Positions 1 through 7,236 are shown, counted from the stretch's first letter. The stretch: 11,662 nucleotides of DNA from Candidatus Heimdallarchaeota archaeon (GCA_029882335.1 JAOUKW010000098.1:1-11662); one strand, 5' to 3'. Program-made: numbers and translations. The notes: generated by a model from the sequence alone, not told the origin.

Positions 1-1
1 A

Positions 2-823
2 TTTACCCAAGCAATACCAACGAAAAGCATTGGCCAGGCTGCATGGGATCAAGTTGGTAAATCAATATACTATGATATTTCAGGTGATGCATATGTTGAA
101 CCATATGTTTACTCTGAATTTTATTCCTTTACTAATTACTCTGGTGAATTAAGACACCAGTATATGGGACTGAGCGATTTAGCTGATTACATGGAATTCA
201 ACCTGTCATCTCCCGATCAGGATCTTTCACAAAAACTAGGACTACATTTGGGTTTTAATACACTTTACGTCAACAAACAAACCGGAATGACGTATAATCA
301 ATTAATTGGTGAAGAAACAGGACCTTCTGGTATGTTTTCAGAGGTTTCAGGAGGATATATCGGCATGTCACTACAAAAATTCAAGGGAAATTGCTATTAT
401 TTACTCTATGCAAACCAATACGAATCAATTGATATCAATGTCAAAATCATAGATGAAGGTACAACCCATCTTGGTGGACTTGGGAATAGTAAAGATATTG
501 ACTACTGGATCGTACAAGGAGAAGTAAATGAACTTTTTACCCCTGATTCCGACTATTCTCTTCAATGCAAAAAAGAAATTCATCTATCAAAACAATATGG
601 AGTAACACTCTATCAGAAATTCGAGTTAGAATTCAGAAATAAACCACATAATGCAGATGATTCTCAATATTATACTCTACTTGATGTAAAAACAGAAATA
701 AAAGCAACCTATACAAATAATGTAAATATAATTAGTCCAAACACACTGGAAGATTACTACCTATACATTGGAGTCGGTGTTACTGTCTTATTATTATTTA
801 TCATCATTAAGAAAAAGAGATAA
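2..823 (+). CDS. C-terminally membrane-anchored surface protein, 5' partial
   Basis: The frame is open to the left edge of the window, and the 54 codons before the first Met (position 164) read as ordinary hydrophilic protein. That Met is therefore probably internal and the true start lies outside. 273 residues are visible. Most are polar, with many Tyr, Asn and Asp and beta-like alternation. Two cysteines occur (GNCYY and LQCKK). The last ~22 residues form one hydrophobic helix (YLYIGVGVTVLLLFIII) ending in KKKR and a TAA. A single C-terminal membrane segment with a cytoplasmic basic tail after a long polar ectodomain is the usual architecture of archaeal cell-surface or exported proteins, so the bulk should lie outside the membrane. 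I recognise no domain family and propose no enzymatic role. A signal peptide would be expected upstream of the window. It converges on the CPBP protease gene. Confidence 0.72.
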   Translation, partial: FTQAIPTKSIGQAAWDQVGKSIYYDISGDAYVEPYVYSEFYSFTNYSGELRHQYMGLSDLADYMEFNLSSPDQDLSQKLGLHLGFNTLYVNKQTGMTYNQLIGEETGPSGMFSEVSGGYIGMSLQKFKGNCYYLLYANQYESIDINVKIIDEGTTHLGGLGNSKDIDYWIVQGEVNELFTPDSDYSLQCKKEIHLSKQYGVTLYQKFELEFRNKPHNADDSQYYTLLDVKTEIKATYTNNVNIISPNTLEDYYLYIGVGVTVLLLFIIIKKKR

Positions 824-1185
824 TTAAACCAATTAAACCAATAATGTAAGACATAATCATAAATAAAATACATAATTTAAATCATACAGACTTTTATTTC
901 ATAAAACACAATTCTTAATCAACAATTATCAACCGATAGCTGCGACAATACGCGAATTAGTAAAGTGTGATTTATAACCGATAATTTCAGATAATTGTCC
1001 ATTTATTATGTTTTGGTGTAGATTCAACTCTGTTTCGATTGAAACACAGATAACCAAACACTAGCCAATCCACCATCACACATACAATAAATTAGACCAT
1101 ATCACTTCAAAATTGATTTAATAACAAAAAACATAAGCATAAAACACCACCAATCCCCCCAATGACATAATTTTATTTAATTTTT
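824..1185. other. Convergent intergenic region with stem-loops
   Basis: This 362-bp spacer lies between two converging genes. No ORF or RNA gene is supportable. It holds a direct repeat of TTAAACCAA just after the left gene, and 8-bp AT-only inverted arms at 861-868 and 892-899, the second being T-rich (TTTTATTT). A 9-bp inverted pair, ACAATTATC (922-930) and GATAATTGT (990-998), has AACCGATA repeated directly inside it (931-938, 977-984). A compact hairpin, TGTTTC-GATT-GAAACA, lies at 1031-1046. These could serve as 3' ends or processing sites for the converging transcripts. None is followed by a long T-run. Confidence 0.4.
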
Positions 1186-2544
1186 CTAATTACTATAACT
1201 TAACAACATCGTCCACACAGCATCCACACCCATATGAACTGCAGCAGCTGGCACAATATTACGAGTCTTGTAATATGCATAACCATAACCAATTCCTGCA
1301 AAAGTCGCAAACAAAACATACCTCCAATCCTGAAAATGAGCAAATCCAAAAATCAAACCAGAAGATATCAATGCAGCAACCACTGGATCTGGATTTTTAT
1401 GATAATACCACAACCCACCAATGATAAACAACAACCCAACAGCCATGTAAAAAGGCCAAACCTCCATCCCTCGAAAAATAGGTATTGCTGCACCTTCATA
1501 GTTACCCAGAGGCATATCTAACGAACCCACTCGAATTTGAGCATCTTTTACGATTTCAAAAGGCAGTATTTTTGCCACCAAACCTAAAAATTCATCCCAC
1601 CAAGGAATTGAAACAACTACCAAACCTGAAAATATTATTGATTTATGCCCCAAATCAAACTTACTAGATACCTTATTTTCCTCCTTTTCCGTTACAAGGC
1701 GATACCACCATTGTTTAAAGATGATATCCCTAAACAACATCTCCTCCATCAAACCCTGAACTACGAAAATACCAAAAAATACCACATACAAATAAAGAAC
1801 AATAGATCCAACATCACCAGAAAAAAATACTGAATTTGGATTAATTTTAAGAAAATACATCAACATACCCGCAGGTACAACAGCCAAAGTAATGGAAAGT
1901 ATTGAGACATTTACATAATGAAGTTCTTTACGAGAGATATCCCAATTATACCAAGGAATATGCCTACCTGTAACAATCAAAGCCCAATACATTGCAAATA
2001 AACCCAAAAGTGCATCAACTGGTACTAACTCAAATCGAAAAACTCCAAGATGATCATTGATCAAGTTCCACTCAACAGGAAACCAAACCCAAACAATAGA
2101 AAGAACAAAAAAATACCACCTCTTCAAGTGAAGAAAAATAGTTGGTCCTACAATATAAAGAAATATTACTATAAAGGAAAACAACTCCAACTGAAAATTA
2201 TTAATTATTTGTGCCACCCACCAAGTATACATTGCCATAATTATTGGCACAGCTACGCGAAATAAATAGTGGTAAAATCCGGAATGAAGTTCATTCTTTG
2301 GATCATCACCATCACCATGATTTATCGACCATACTTTTTGCAATATTTTGGGTGATAGGATTCCCAAGATTCCATGCCAACTAGTTAACAAAAATCCAAG
2401 AGAAAGAATTCCAAATATTTTGAGAATTGAATCATCGGAAAAATTTACAGACATCACAATTAGTAGATATAGAAAAATCATTACTAAAGAAAAGATAATG
2501 TTTCTGGATAAATTCTTACCTTGACTTTTTACTTGTATATTCAT
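1186..2544 (-). CDS. CPBP-family intramembrane metalloprotease (CAAX/Abi type)
   Basis: A polytopic membrane protein of 452 residues with roughly ten hydrophobic segments. All three CPBP (type II CAAX protease, ABI; Pfam Rce1-like) motifs are visible: EEMLFR with E267, E268 and R272; FGFAH with F399 and H403; and HMGVD with H437 and D441. In characterised relatives the Glu and His residues activate the water for peptide cleavage inside the membrane, so this copy looks catalytically intact. About 240 residues with six or seven membrane helices precede motif 1. Motifs 1 and 2 are 127 residues apart because of a polar, Trp-containing stretch (~280-360); this is longer than in compact family members of 200-300 residues. 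The substrate is unknown: the family includes prenyl-protein proteases and bacteriocin self-immunity proteins. The ATG at 2544 has no Shine-Dalgarno sequence, only AT-rich DNA upstream. No neighbour shares its direction. Confidence 0.88.
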   Translation of the reverse strand: MNIQVKSQGKNLSRNIIFSLVMIFLYLLIVMSVNFSDDSILKIFGILSLGFLLTSWHGILGILSPKILQKVWSINHGDGDDPKNELHSGFYHYLFRVAVPIIMAMYTWWVAQIINNFQLELFSFIVIFLYIVGPTIFLHLKRWYFFVLSIVWVWFPVEWNLINDHLGVFRFELVPVDALLGLFAMYWALIVTGRHIPWYNWDISRKELHYVNVSILSITLAVVPAGMLMYFLKINPNSVFFSGDVGSIVLYLYVVFFGIFVVQGLMEEMLFRDIIFKQWWYRLVTEKEENKVSSKFDLGHKSIIFSGLVVVSIPWWDEFLGLVAKILPFEIVKDAQIRVGSLDMPLGNYEGAAIPIFRGMEVWPFYMAVGLLFIIGGLWYYHKNPDPVVAALISSGLIFGFAHFQDWRYVLFATFAGIGYGYAYYKTRNIVPAAAVHMGVDAVWTMLLSYSN

Positions 2545-3530
2545 ATGTAATTACAATTTTTCGTATTAATAAAATAATCAGTAAATATAATAATAATTGA
2601 TTAATTAATTAATTACATACAACATTTTAAACTAAATTTCTTAATTTTAACATGTGTAATATTTAATAATTGTTAGATAATTTATATTGAACTTCTTTAT
2701 AATTTATTATCTTTTTGTATGTATATTAGATTTATCTCTTTCGTTTTAACTTAGGTTTTATTTTTTTAATATTTTATTATTTTATAAGCTAATTTTTTTT
2801 TATTAAAATGTAATAAAATTTTATTTTATATATTATCGTTTAACTTAGGTTTTTTATTTTTATATTTTCTTATCACTATTTTTTATATTTATTCTTATTA
2901 TTACAAATTTTATATTATAATATTTATTTATTTCTTTACTATTAATTATTTAGATTATTTTTAAAATATTCTCAATTTTTATTCAGTTTTTTCATTTTAA
3001 TTTAGTCATTTGTTATTGTTTTATATTTTTTATTGTTGTATTTTTGTTAATTTTTTCATCTTTTGCTTATTCTTTTTATTATTTTTTTGTTTTTTTATTT
3101 ATTTCTCTTTTTACCTTTTTTATATATCTTTTTATGTTTTTTTTCACCTCTTTCCTTTTCTATTAATTATAATAGATATATCAATATTTCACTTATTGCA
3201 ATATAATTCCATTTATAATATATTTTTCAGTATGGTGTATGTATCGTTTTTGATTATATTTGTGTTGTTTTTCATTTTAAATTTTTATTTAATCATTATT
3301 TCTATTTCGATTATCCGTATATAAATTTTTACTATCTTTTATATTATTTTTTTTGCTTTTAATTGCCTTATTTATTTTTATTATCACTAGATTATTTATG
3401 ATTGTATACTCATTCTCCATGTGTATTACGTTTATTATTTATATTATATACTTAATTTTTTTCCTATTTTATCTAATATTAATTTTATTAATGTTTAAGT
3501 CATATATACTACACCATATTGCTATATTTT
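2545..3530. other. T-skewed gene-free tract
   Basis: Nearly 1 kb of extremely AT-rich DNA lies upstream of the CPBP gene, with a marked excess of T over A on the + strand. By hand count, 3001-3120 contains 87 T and 16 A in 120 bases. A frame open across 3010-3324 encodes almost only Phe, Leu, Ile and Tyr; it is a by-product of T-runs, not a gene. The first ~100 bases should contain the CPBP promoter, with TATA-like ATTATATTTA on the minus strand near 2583-2592, and a short TTAA tetranucleotide run lies near 2601-2614. No RNA gene was seen. Confidence 0.55.
2741..2854 (+). repeat. Direct repeat pair containing AACTTAGGT
   Basis: TCGTTTTAACTTAGGTTTT at 2741-2759 recurs with one T fewer as TCGTTTAACTTAGGTTTT at 2836-2853. 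The shared 9-mer AACTTAGGT starts at 2748 and 2842, 94 bp apart. The same 9-mer occurs inverted (ACCTAAGTT) at 4573-4581, about 40 bp before the histidine phosphatase gene. The direct pair is clear; the function is unknown. It could be a protein-binding motif or a remnant of local duplication. Confidence 0.5.
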
Positions 3531-3890
3531 GAAGGTTAAATTTACATCATTAAATCCATTTAATAAATATTTTTAACATGGCATAGCTATTTTATCCATT
3601 AATTATATTAGTACCACCAATATTGATACTAAACACAAATTCTTAATGATTTATAATTAGTTTTTACTTTAGTATATATAATGTGTTTTTATTATTCTAT
3701 GTTTAAAATGTTATACATGGTAATTACATATATCTAATTGATTATACATATCTCTAATGAATCACGCGAAAGTAATTGGTTTCCTCATGAGATATACCAC
3801 AAAATCAAAAACATTAAAACATATATTAATTAATAAAACATATGATATAATAATAAAAATATATTTTGATTATTTATCCATTGCTCCAAA

Positions 3891-4020
3891 TGTGCGCGAG
3901 ATGGGCGTATACGCATATGCGCGCACGTACGTATATATGTACGCCTATATTCCTGTGCACGGACACCCACTTGTGCTTGCACTTGCATCTCATGTATTCA
4001 GCATGATCCTACACCTTGCA
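3891..4020. other. GC-rich island in AT-rich spacer (possible ncRNA or structural DNA)
   Basis: By hand count 65 of 130 bases are G or C, against about 18% just downstream (4021-4080). The edges are sharp. The left part is an alternating purine/pyrimidine element, listed separately. The right part (3951-4020) is irregular, with short repeats such as CTTGCAC and CTTGTGC and a GTGCAC palindrome. An ORF at 3757-4035 crosses the island but shows no protein-like pattern. In AT-rich archaeal genomes, GC islands between genes often mark structured RNAs. I could not fold this into a tRNA or other known RNA on either strand, so it remains unexplained. Confidence 0.45.
3905..3944. repeat. 40-bp perfect alternating purine-pyrimidine (Z-DNA-prone) element
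   Basis: Every base from 3905 to 3944 alternates purine and pyrimidine. The tract contains the perfect palindromes GCGTATACGC (3905-3914), GCATATGC (3913-3920), GCGCGC (3919-3924) and ACGTACGT (3925-3932). The outer arms GGCGTA (3904-3909) and TACGCC (3940-3945) are also complementary, so an imperfect cruciform is possible. Such sequences are known to flip to Z-DNA or extrude cruciforms under negative supercoiling; that this happens here is inference. Confidence 0.65.
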
Positions 4021-4620
4021 CTTTTCACATTTTAATTAACCATAACAAATAACTATACAAAAATCAATTTATATTTCAACACATATTTATTATAATTAAA
4101 TATTCAATATATCATTTTATGTAAATACAAACTGTTTGACCTTCAATCAATTCCAAACAATTATATTACTTACAAAACATTTTAATTCAACTTTATTAAA
4201 TTTTTATTATATTAGACCATAACATATTATTATATATATACATTATAACAATAATAATAATATCTAATTAAATAGGAAATTTAATTATATCCACACTATT
4301 AGTTTATTTTTATCATAATTTTTTCTTATCATGATCAACTTATTTCAATTCGAATCAATGAGAGTCACTCAATCACTTACCATATTTTTTATACAATATT
4401 ATTGATTTTGAAATCCTTTTTTTTTTCATAATTTCTGTTTTAATAAATGCATGAAAAATTAATTATCATACATCCAAATTTTCTTCCAACAATATATTTT
4501 TTCCTAACAAATTAACGTTCTTTCCATTATTTCCTGTTTCTTGAATCTTTATCCAAAATTCATAGCTTCTTTACCTAAGTTTTAGAAAACTTTTTTATTT
4601 TCGTATATGCATCTACAACT
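4021..4620. other. AT-rich gene-free region upstream of histidine phosphatase
   Basis: About 600 bp of very AT-rich DNA, with A and T roughly balanced, unlike the T-skewed tract to the left. I see no ORF with protein-like content and no RNA gene. The last 50 bases should hold the promoter of the phosphatase gene: a T-rich stretch around 4590-4600 and GTATATGC at 4603-4610 are the only candidates, both weak. The inverted ACCTAAGTT motif lies at 4573-4581. Confidence 0.4.
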
Positions 4621-5187
4621 ATGATTATTGATTTTGTGAGACATGGACAGAGTGAGGCAAATAAGCATAATATCATCCAGGGTCAATATGATTCACCACT
4701 AAATGAAATCGGGAAACAACAAGCATTAGACTTGAGGGAAAAAATTGACAATGATTATGATCTAATATTATCCTCGCCACTAAGTCGAGCCAAGGATACT
4801 GCAACAATTGCTTTGCAGGTTGATGAGAGGGATTCTAAGTTTAGAAAATTGGATGGGTTAATGGAGATTAATTTTGGCAAATACCAGAATCAAGCAGTTT
4901 CAAAGGAAAATCAAGATTTATTCATGAAGATAAGAGAAGATCCTAATTTTAATGAGCATGAGGGTGAGACTGGTAGTCAGTTTCAAAGAAGATGTTCTGA
5001 TGTTTTTGATGAAATTGTTCATGTAATCCAAAGCGAAAAGTTGGAAAAAGTAATTGTGTTTAGTCATGGTGGTGTGATCAAAACGATTATCCATCGTATC
5101 CTAAAATTTGAAAAGGTATTTTTCGACAATACAGATATCACTCGAATTAAATTTGAAAACGGTCGGTGGACCTTGGTTAAAGTGTAA
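4621..5187 (+). CDS. Histidine phosphatase family protein (phosphoglycerate mutase-like)
   Basis: A 188-residue protein with a complete branch-1 histidine phosphatase core. The RHG motif with nucleophile H8 opens it (FVRHGQSEAN), followed by the QGQYDSPLNEIGKQQA segment. R56 lies in SSPLSRAKDTA, a probable acid E82 in LMEINFGKYQ, and the second catalytic H149 in VFSHGGV. The length matches small cofactor-type phosphatases of the CobC, GpmB and SixA-like group rather than full-length phosphoglycerate mutases. The reaction is hydrolysis of a phosphomonoester through a phosphohistidine intermediate; the substrate cannot be told from sequence, so no gene symbol is given. No signal peptide or membrane segment is seen, so it is cytosolic. 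The ATG at 4621 directly precedes the beta strand that leads to RHG, and there is no Shine-Dalgarno sequence. It appears monocistronic, with its own terminator. Confidence 0.9.
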   Translation: MIIDFVRHGQSEANKHNIIQGQYDSPLNEIGKQQALDLREKIDNDYDLILSSPLSRAKDTATIALQVDERDSKFRKLDGLMEINFGKYQNQAVSKENQDLFMKIREDPNFNEHEGETGSQFQRRCSDVFDEIVHVIQSEKLEKVIVFSHGGVIKTIIHRILKFEKVFFDNTDITRIKFENGRWTLVKV

Positions 5188-5204
5188 AAAATGCATTTTT
5201 TTTT
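5186..5204 (+). terminator. Palindromic A-run/T-run terminator after the phosphatase
   Basis: It overlaps the TAA stop. AAAAAATGCATTTTTT (5186-5201) is a perfect palindrome, and its T-run extends to nine (5196-5204). A T-run at a gene end is the standard archaeal intrinsic terminator, and the stem may reinforce it. Confidence 0.6.
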
Positions 5205-5347
5205 CTAATAAAATTCCTTAAATTGAAATTCTGTAATGATTAACCCATTGGTTATTTATAAAGCCACATTTTTAAACATAATGAGAGTTTCACTAGTAAG
5301 TGGAGTTGGTGATGATGAAATTTAATTTTTTAGAAATTTTCAATAGT

Positions 5348-5367
5348 TGATAATTTACATATTATCA
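5348..5367. promoter_or_regulatory. Candidate palindromic operator upstream of the regulator
   Basis: TGATAAT (5348-5354) and ATTATCA (5361-5367) form perfect 7-bp inverted arms around a 6-bp spacer, about 60 bp before the first possible start of the winged-helix regulator. Spacing and symmetry suit a dimeric winged-helix protein, so autoregulation is a plausible inference. AT-rich palindromes do arise by chance in such DNA. The rest of 5205-5426 holds only a 14-codon ORF (5281) and nothing else I can support. Confidence 0.35.
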
Positions 5368-5426
5368 TGTAACATTATTCTTATGACAATTAGATAACTT
5401 GATGTAATTCAAAAAAATAATTGAAT

Positions 5427-5525
5427 ATGGAAATCATGCGAAGTAATAATTTTGATATTATGACAAGGTTTGAAAGAGCTGGAAGTATATCGATTTTATT
5501 GTTATTAAATGAAAAGGAGAAATGA
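5427..5525 (+). CDS. N-terminal piece of split HxlR-like winged-helix regulator
   Basis: A 32-codon ORF with Met at 5427 and alternatives at 5436 and 5460. It ends in TGA at 5523-5525, overlapping the ATG of the next frame (ATGA). The segment MTRFERAGSISILLLLNEKEK matches the pattern of the first helix of HxlR-type regulators (a WSIxILxxLxxGPxRF-like region). The next frame begins MRFEELVLKTPASRYI, exactly the second and third helices. The two pieces therefore look like one protein of about 225 residues. One extra A in the run at 5520-5522 would restore a continuous frame. It could be a true inactivating deletion, an assembly error in a homopolymer, or two coupled ORFs; the sequence alone cannot decide. 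Confidence 0.6.
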   Translation: MEIMRSNNFDIMTRFERAGSISILLLLNEKEK

Positions 5526-6103
5526 GGTTTGAGGAACTTGTTCTTAAAACGCCAGCATCTCGTTATATTATTTCCGTTAGATTAAAGGAATATATTTCCC
5601 AGGGATATTTAATTAAAGAGACAAGGGAGAATATTACCTACTATAAATTAACATATTTAGGTAAAATTCTCGCGAAATCGTTTTCTTTAATTTTTTCAGA
5701 TATCAATTCTATGGAGGGTATTGCAACTTCAATAGAACAAATGAATGAATTACGAGAGAAAATGTTGAGTAATTATATAACATTGAAAAATTTGTTAAAT
5801 GTAGTGAAAGAAGACATGGGTATGAATATTCCCTTTAGTATGGAAGTGCAATTAGATATATTACCAATTTTAGATCTTGAGATGGTTCACAAACGTATTC
5901 AGATGGTTCTAGAAATTATAGAAGACTTTGAAAAGGAAATTAACATCATAAAGTCATTTATTGATGAGAAATCACAAGGTGATGATATATCTCTCAACGG
6001 TATTATGTTGGCTTCGAAGAAGATAGTTGATAAATTGGAACCCTTATTACTCAATTATCAGACTAAGGTCGTAGAGTGTAAAAAATATCTGAGAGATTCA
6101 TAA
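5522..6103 (+). CDS. HxlR-like winged-helix transcriptional regulator (frame broken at N-terminus)
   Basis: 193 residues from the ATG at 5522. Residues 1-52 are the rest of a winged helix: MRFEEL (helix 2), SRYIISVRLKEYISQGYLI (recognition helix in the HxlR pattern), then a wing ITYYKLTYLGKILA in the 'YxLTxLGxxL' form. Residues ~65-190 are predominantly helical, with charged heptad-like stretches such as MVLEIIEDFEKEINIIKSFI; they probably form a dimerisation or sensor bundle, for which I recognise no family. The first helix of the DNA-binding domain lies in another frame just upstream (5427-5525), so this ORF alone would lack it. GGAG at 5516-5519 is only 2 nt from the ATG, too close for a normal Shine-Dalgarno site. 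The gene sits 12 nt before the metalloprotease gene on the same strand, so they are probably cotranscribed. The expected role is repressor or activator of the local operon. Confidence 0.68.
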   Translation: MRFEELVLKTPASRYIISVRLKEYISQGYLIKETRENITYYKLTYLGKILAKSFSLIFSDINSMEGIATSIEQMNELREKMLSNYITLKNLLNVVKEDMGMNIPFSMEVQLDILPILDLEMVHKRIQMVLEIIEDFEKEINIIKSFIDEKSQGDDISLNGIMLASKKIVDKLEPLLLNYQTKVVECKKYLRDS

Positions 6104-6115
6104 TTTCCTTTTGAA

Positions 6116-7141
6116 ATGAATTTTAACCAGATAACTACAAAGTGTTGGTTGGTGAATTATTTGGTTGATGGTGATGAGCAATCAGGTTACAAGTTACATT
6201 ACAAATTTCAATTGGTAACACAAAAGCCGATGATCATCCGAATAAATGGGATTTATCAACAGTTAATGGGATTTACTAATGACAATTGGGAATTAGTAGA
6301 GGGTAAGGAATTGATAGATAGTGCAACAGATTTGTATTTATCTTCACATTCGATTAAGAATTTTATCGCGATTGAGCGATTATTACCTATGCAGAACTAT
6401 GATTTGATAAGAATTGATTTGTTGTTTCAGTTACATCAAAATGGATTGTCGACTACTCATAAAGAACAATTATATTTCTATCCTCAATCCCAAGAATTTG
6501 CGCTATTAGAAGGAATGAATGTTATAAATATTGAAGAAATATTGAAGGATACTCAGTTCAATGGATTAAGAATGCCATCATATGTGAAGATAAATAACAT
6601 TGATAGGATGACAAGTGCATATGGAGGAAATGCAATTTCTCTTTCTCAGTATCATAATCCACTACATGGGATGATGGATACTCACCATAGAAGGTCAATA
6701 ATTATCTTTGGTTTTTATGATCCAAATAATTATACTATTGTCCTTTCTAATGAATTGAAACCTGAGGACTCTTATTTAATTATTGTAGTTCATGAATTTA
6801 TACATGTACTCCAATATTTTACTTTAATAGGAATACAATGGCAAATTCATAATATTTTATCAGTTGAATCTTCTTTGAGAAAAAGGTATCAATTGTTCTG
6901 GGTATTATCAGAAGAATTGAGAGAGGGAACAGCAAAATTAGCAGAGTTTCTCATTACAAATGATGAGATCAATGATGAGATCTGTGATACTGTGGATAAA
7001 TACACATTATACGCGAAAAGGGTTTTCAATATAATAAAACAGGATAATTCGGAAATTATTACATTACATTCTCTTATTAGTTGGATTTTAGACATATTCA
7101 ATGATAGTGGAGCATTTAACTCATTAATTGAAACTATATAG
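6116..7141 (+). CDS. Putative gluzincin-type zinc metalloprotease (HExxH...EGTA)
   Basis: 341 residues. A hydrophobic strand leads into HEFIH (H226, E227, H230; context IIVVHEFIHVLQY). Forty residues later SEELREGTAKLAEF supplies E270 in an EGxA context, the typical third zinc ligand of MA-clan gluzincins. The zinc-binding and catalytic set therefore looks complete. Residues 1-200 are beta-rich and unrecognised (possible substrate-binding domain), with a His-rich patch at 180-191 (YHNPLHGMMDTHHR). No signal peptide or membrane helix is visible, so a cytosolic enzyme is likely. The start ATG follows the regulator's TAA by 12 nt, in the same frame, without a Shine-Dalgarno sequence. That spacing supports one operon. 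Known regulator/HExxH pairs (ImmR/ImmA-type) use the protease to destroy the repressor; here both folds differ, so the parallel is only an analogy. The family could not be named. Confidence 0.72.
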   Translation: MNFNQITTKCWLVNYLVDGDEQSGYKLHYKFQLVTQKPMIIRINGIYQQLMGFTNDNWELVEGKELIDSATDLYLSSHSIKNFIAIERLLPMQNYDLIRIDLLFQLHQNGLSTTHKEQLYFYPQSQEFALLEGMNVINIEEILKDTQFNGLRMPSYVKINNIDRMTSAYGGNAISLSQYHNPLHGMMDTHHRRSIIIFGFYDPNNYTIVLSNELKPEDSYLIIVVHEFIHVLQYFTLIGIQWQIHNILSVESSLRKRYQLFWVLSEELREGTAKLAEFLITNDEINDEICDTVDKYTLYAKRVFNIIKQDNSEIITLHSLISWILDIFNDSGAFNSLIETI

Positions 7142-7213
7142 AATTGGTGTTTGAAAGTCATGATTATTTTATTTATTGAAATTATCCTAAAGGAATTATA
7201 ATTAAATTTTTTA

Positions 7214-7236
7214 AATCACTTGGATATTTAGTGATT
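7214..7236. repeat. Stem-loop between metalloprotease and kinase-like gene
   Basis: AATCACT (7214-7220) pairs with AGTGATT (7230-7236) across a 9-nt loop. It follows a T-rich stretch (AAATTTTTT, 7204-7212) that could end the regulator-protease transcript, and it lies about 110 bp before the kinase-like gene. The role is uncertain: transcript end or binding site. Nothing else is supportable in 7142-7347. Confidence 0.35.

Noticed and set aside
1021..1050. tRNA T-arm (TTCGATT within a hairpin)
   Set aside because: The hairpin has a 4-nt loop, and no acceptor, D or anticodon arms can be placed around it.
1234..2265. Four + strand ORFs inside the CPBP gene
   Set aside because: They are antisense frames of a gene with three conserved catalytic motifs; their translations are Asn-, Lys- and Pro-rich with no domain.
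3010..3324. 104-codon ORF rich in Phe, Leu, Ile and Tyr
   Set aside because: Its composition simply follows the T-rich strand. It has almost no charged residues, no start signal and no motif.
3757..4035. 92-codon ORF crossing the GC island
   Set aside because: The YAYARTYVYMYAY stretch is the translation of the alternating purine/pyrimidine tract. There is no protein-like pattern on either side.
2545..4620. Insertion sequence or integrated element
   Set aside because: No transposase or integrase fragment, terminal inverted repeat or target-site duplication was found. The AACTTAGGT copies are too short to count as termini.
5281..5325. Small ORF MRVSLVSGVGDDEI
   Set aside because: Fourteen codons with no ribosome-binding site; an ORF of this length is expected by chance in this spacer.
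5511..5525. Programmed -1 frameshift in the regulator
   Set aside because: No X-XXY-YYZ heptamer fits the frame, and no downstream pseudoknot or stem is evident. A one-base deletion or sequencing indel is simpler.
6889..7161. 90-codon minus-strand ORF
   Set aside because: Antisense to the end of the metalloprotease gene, whose EGTA motif lies in the overlap.
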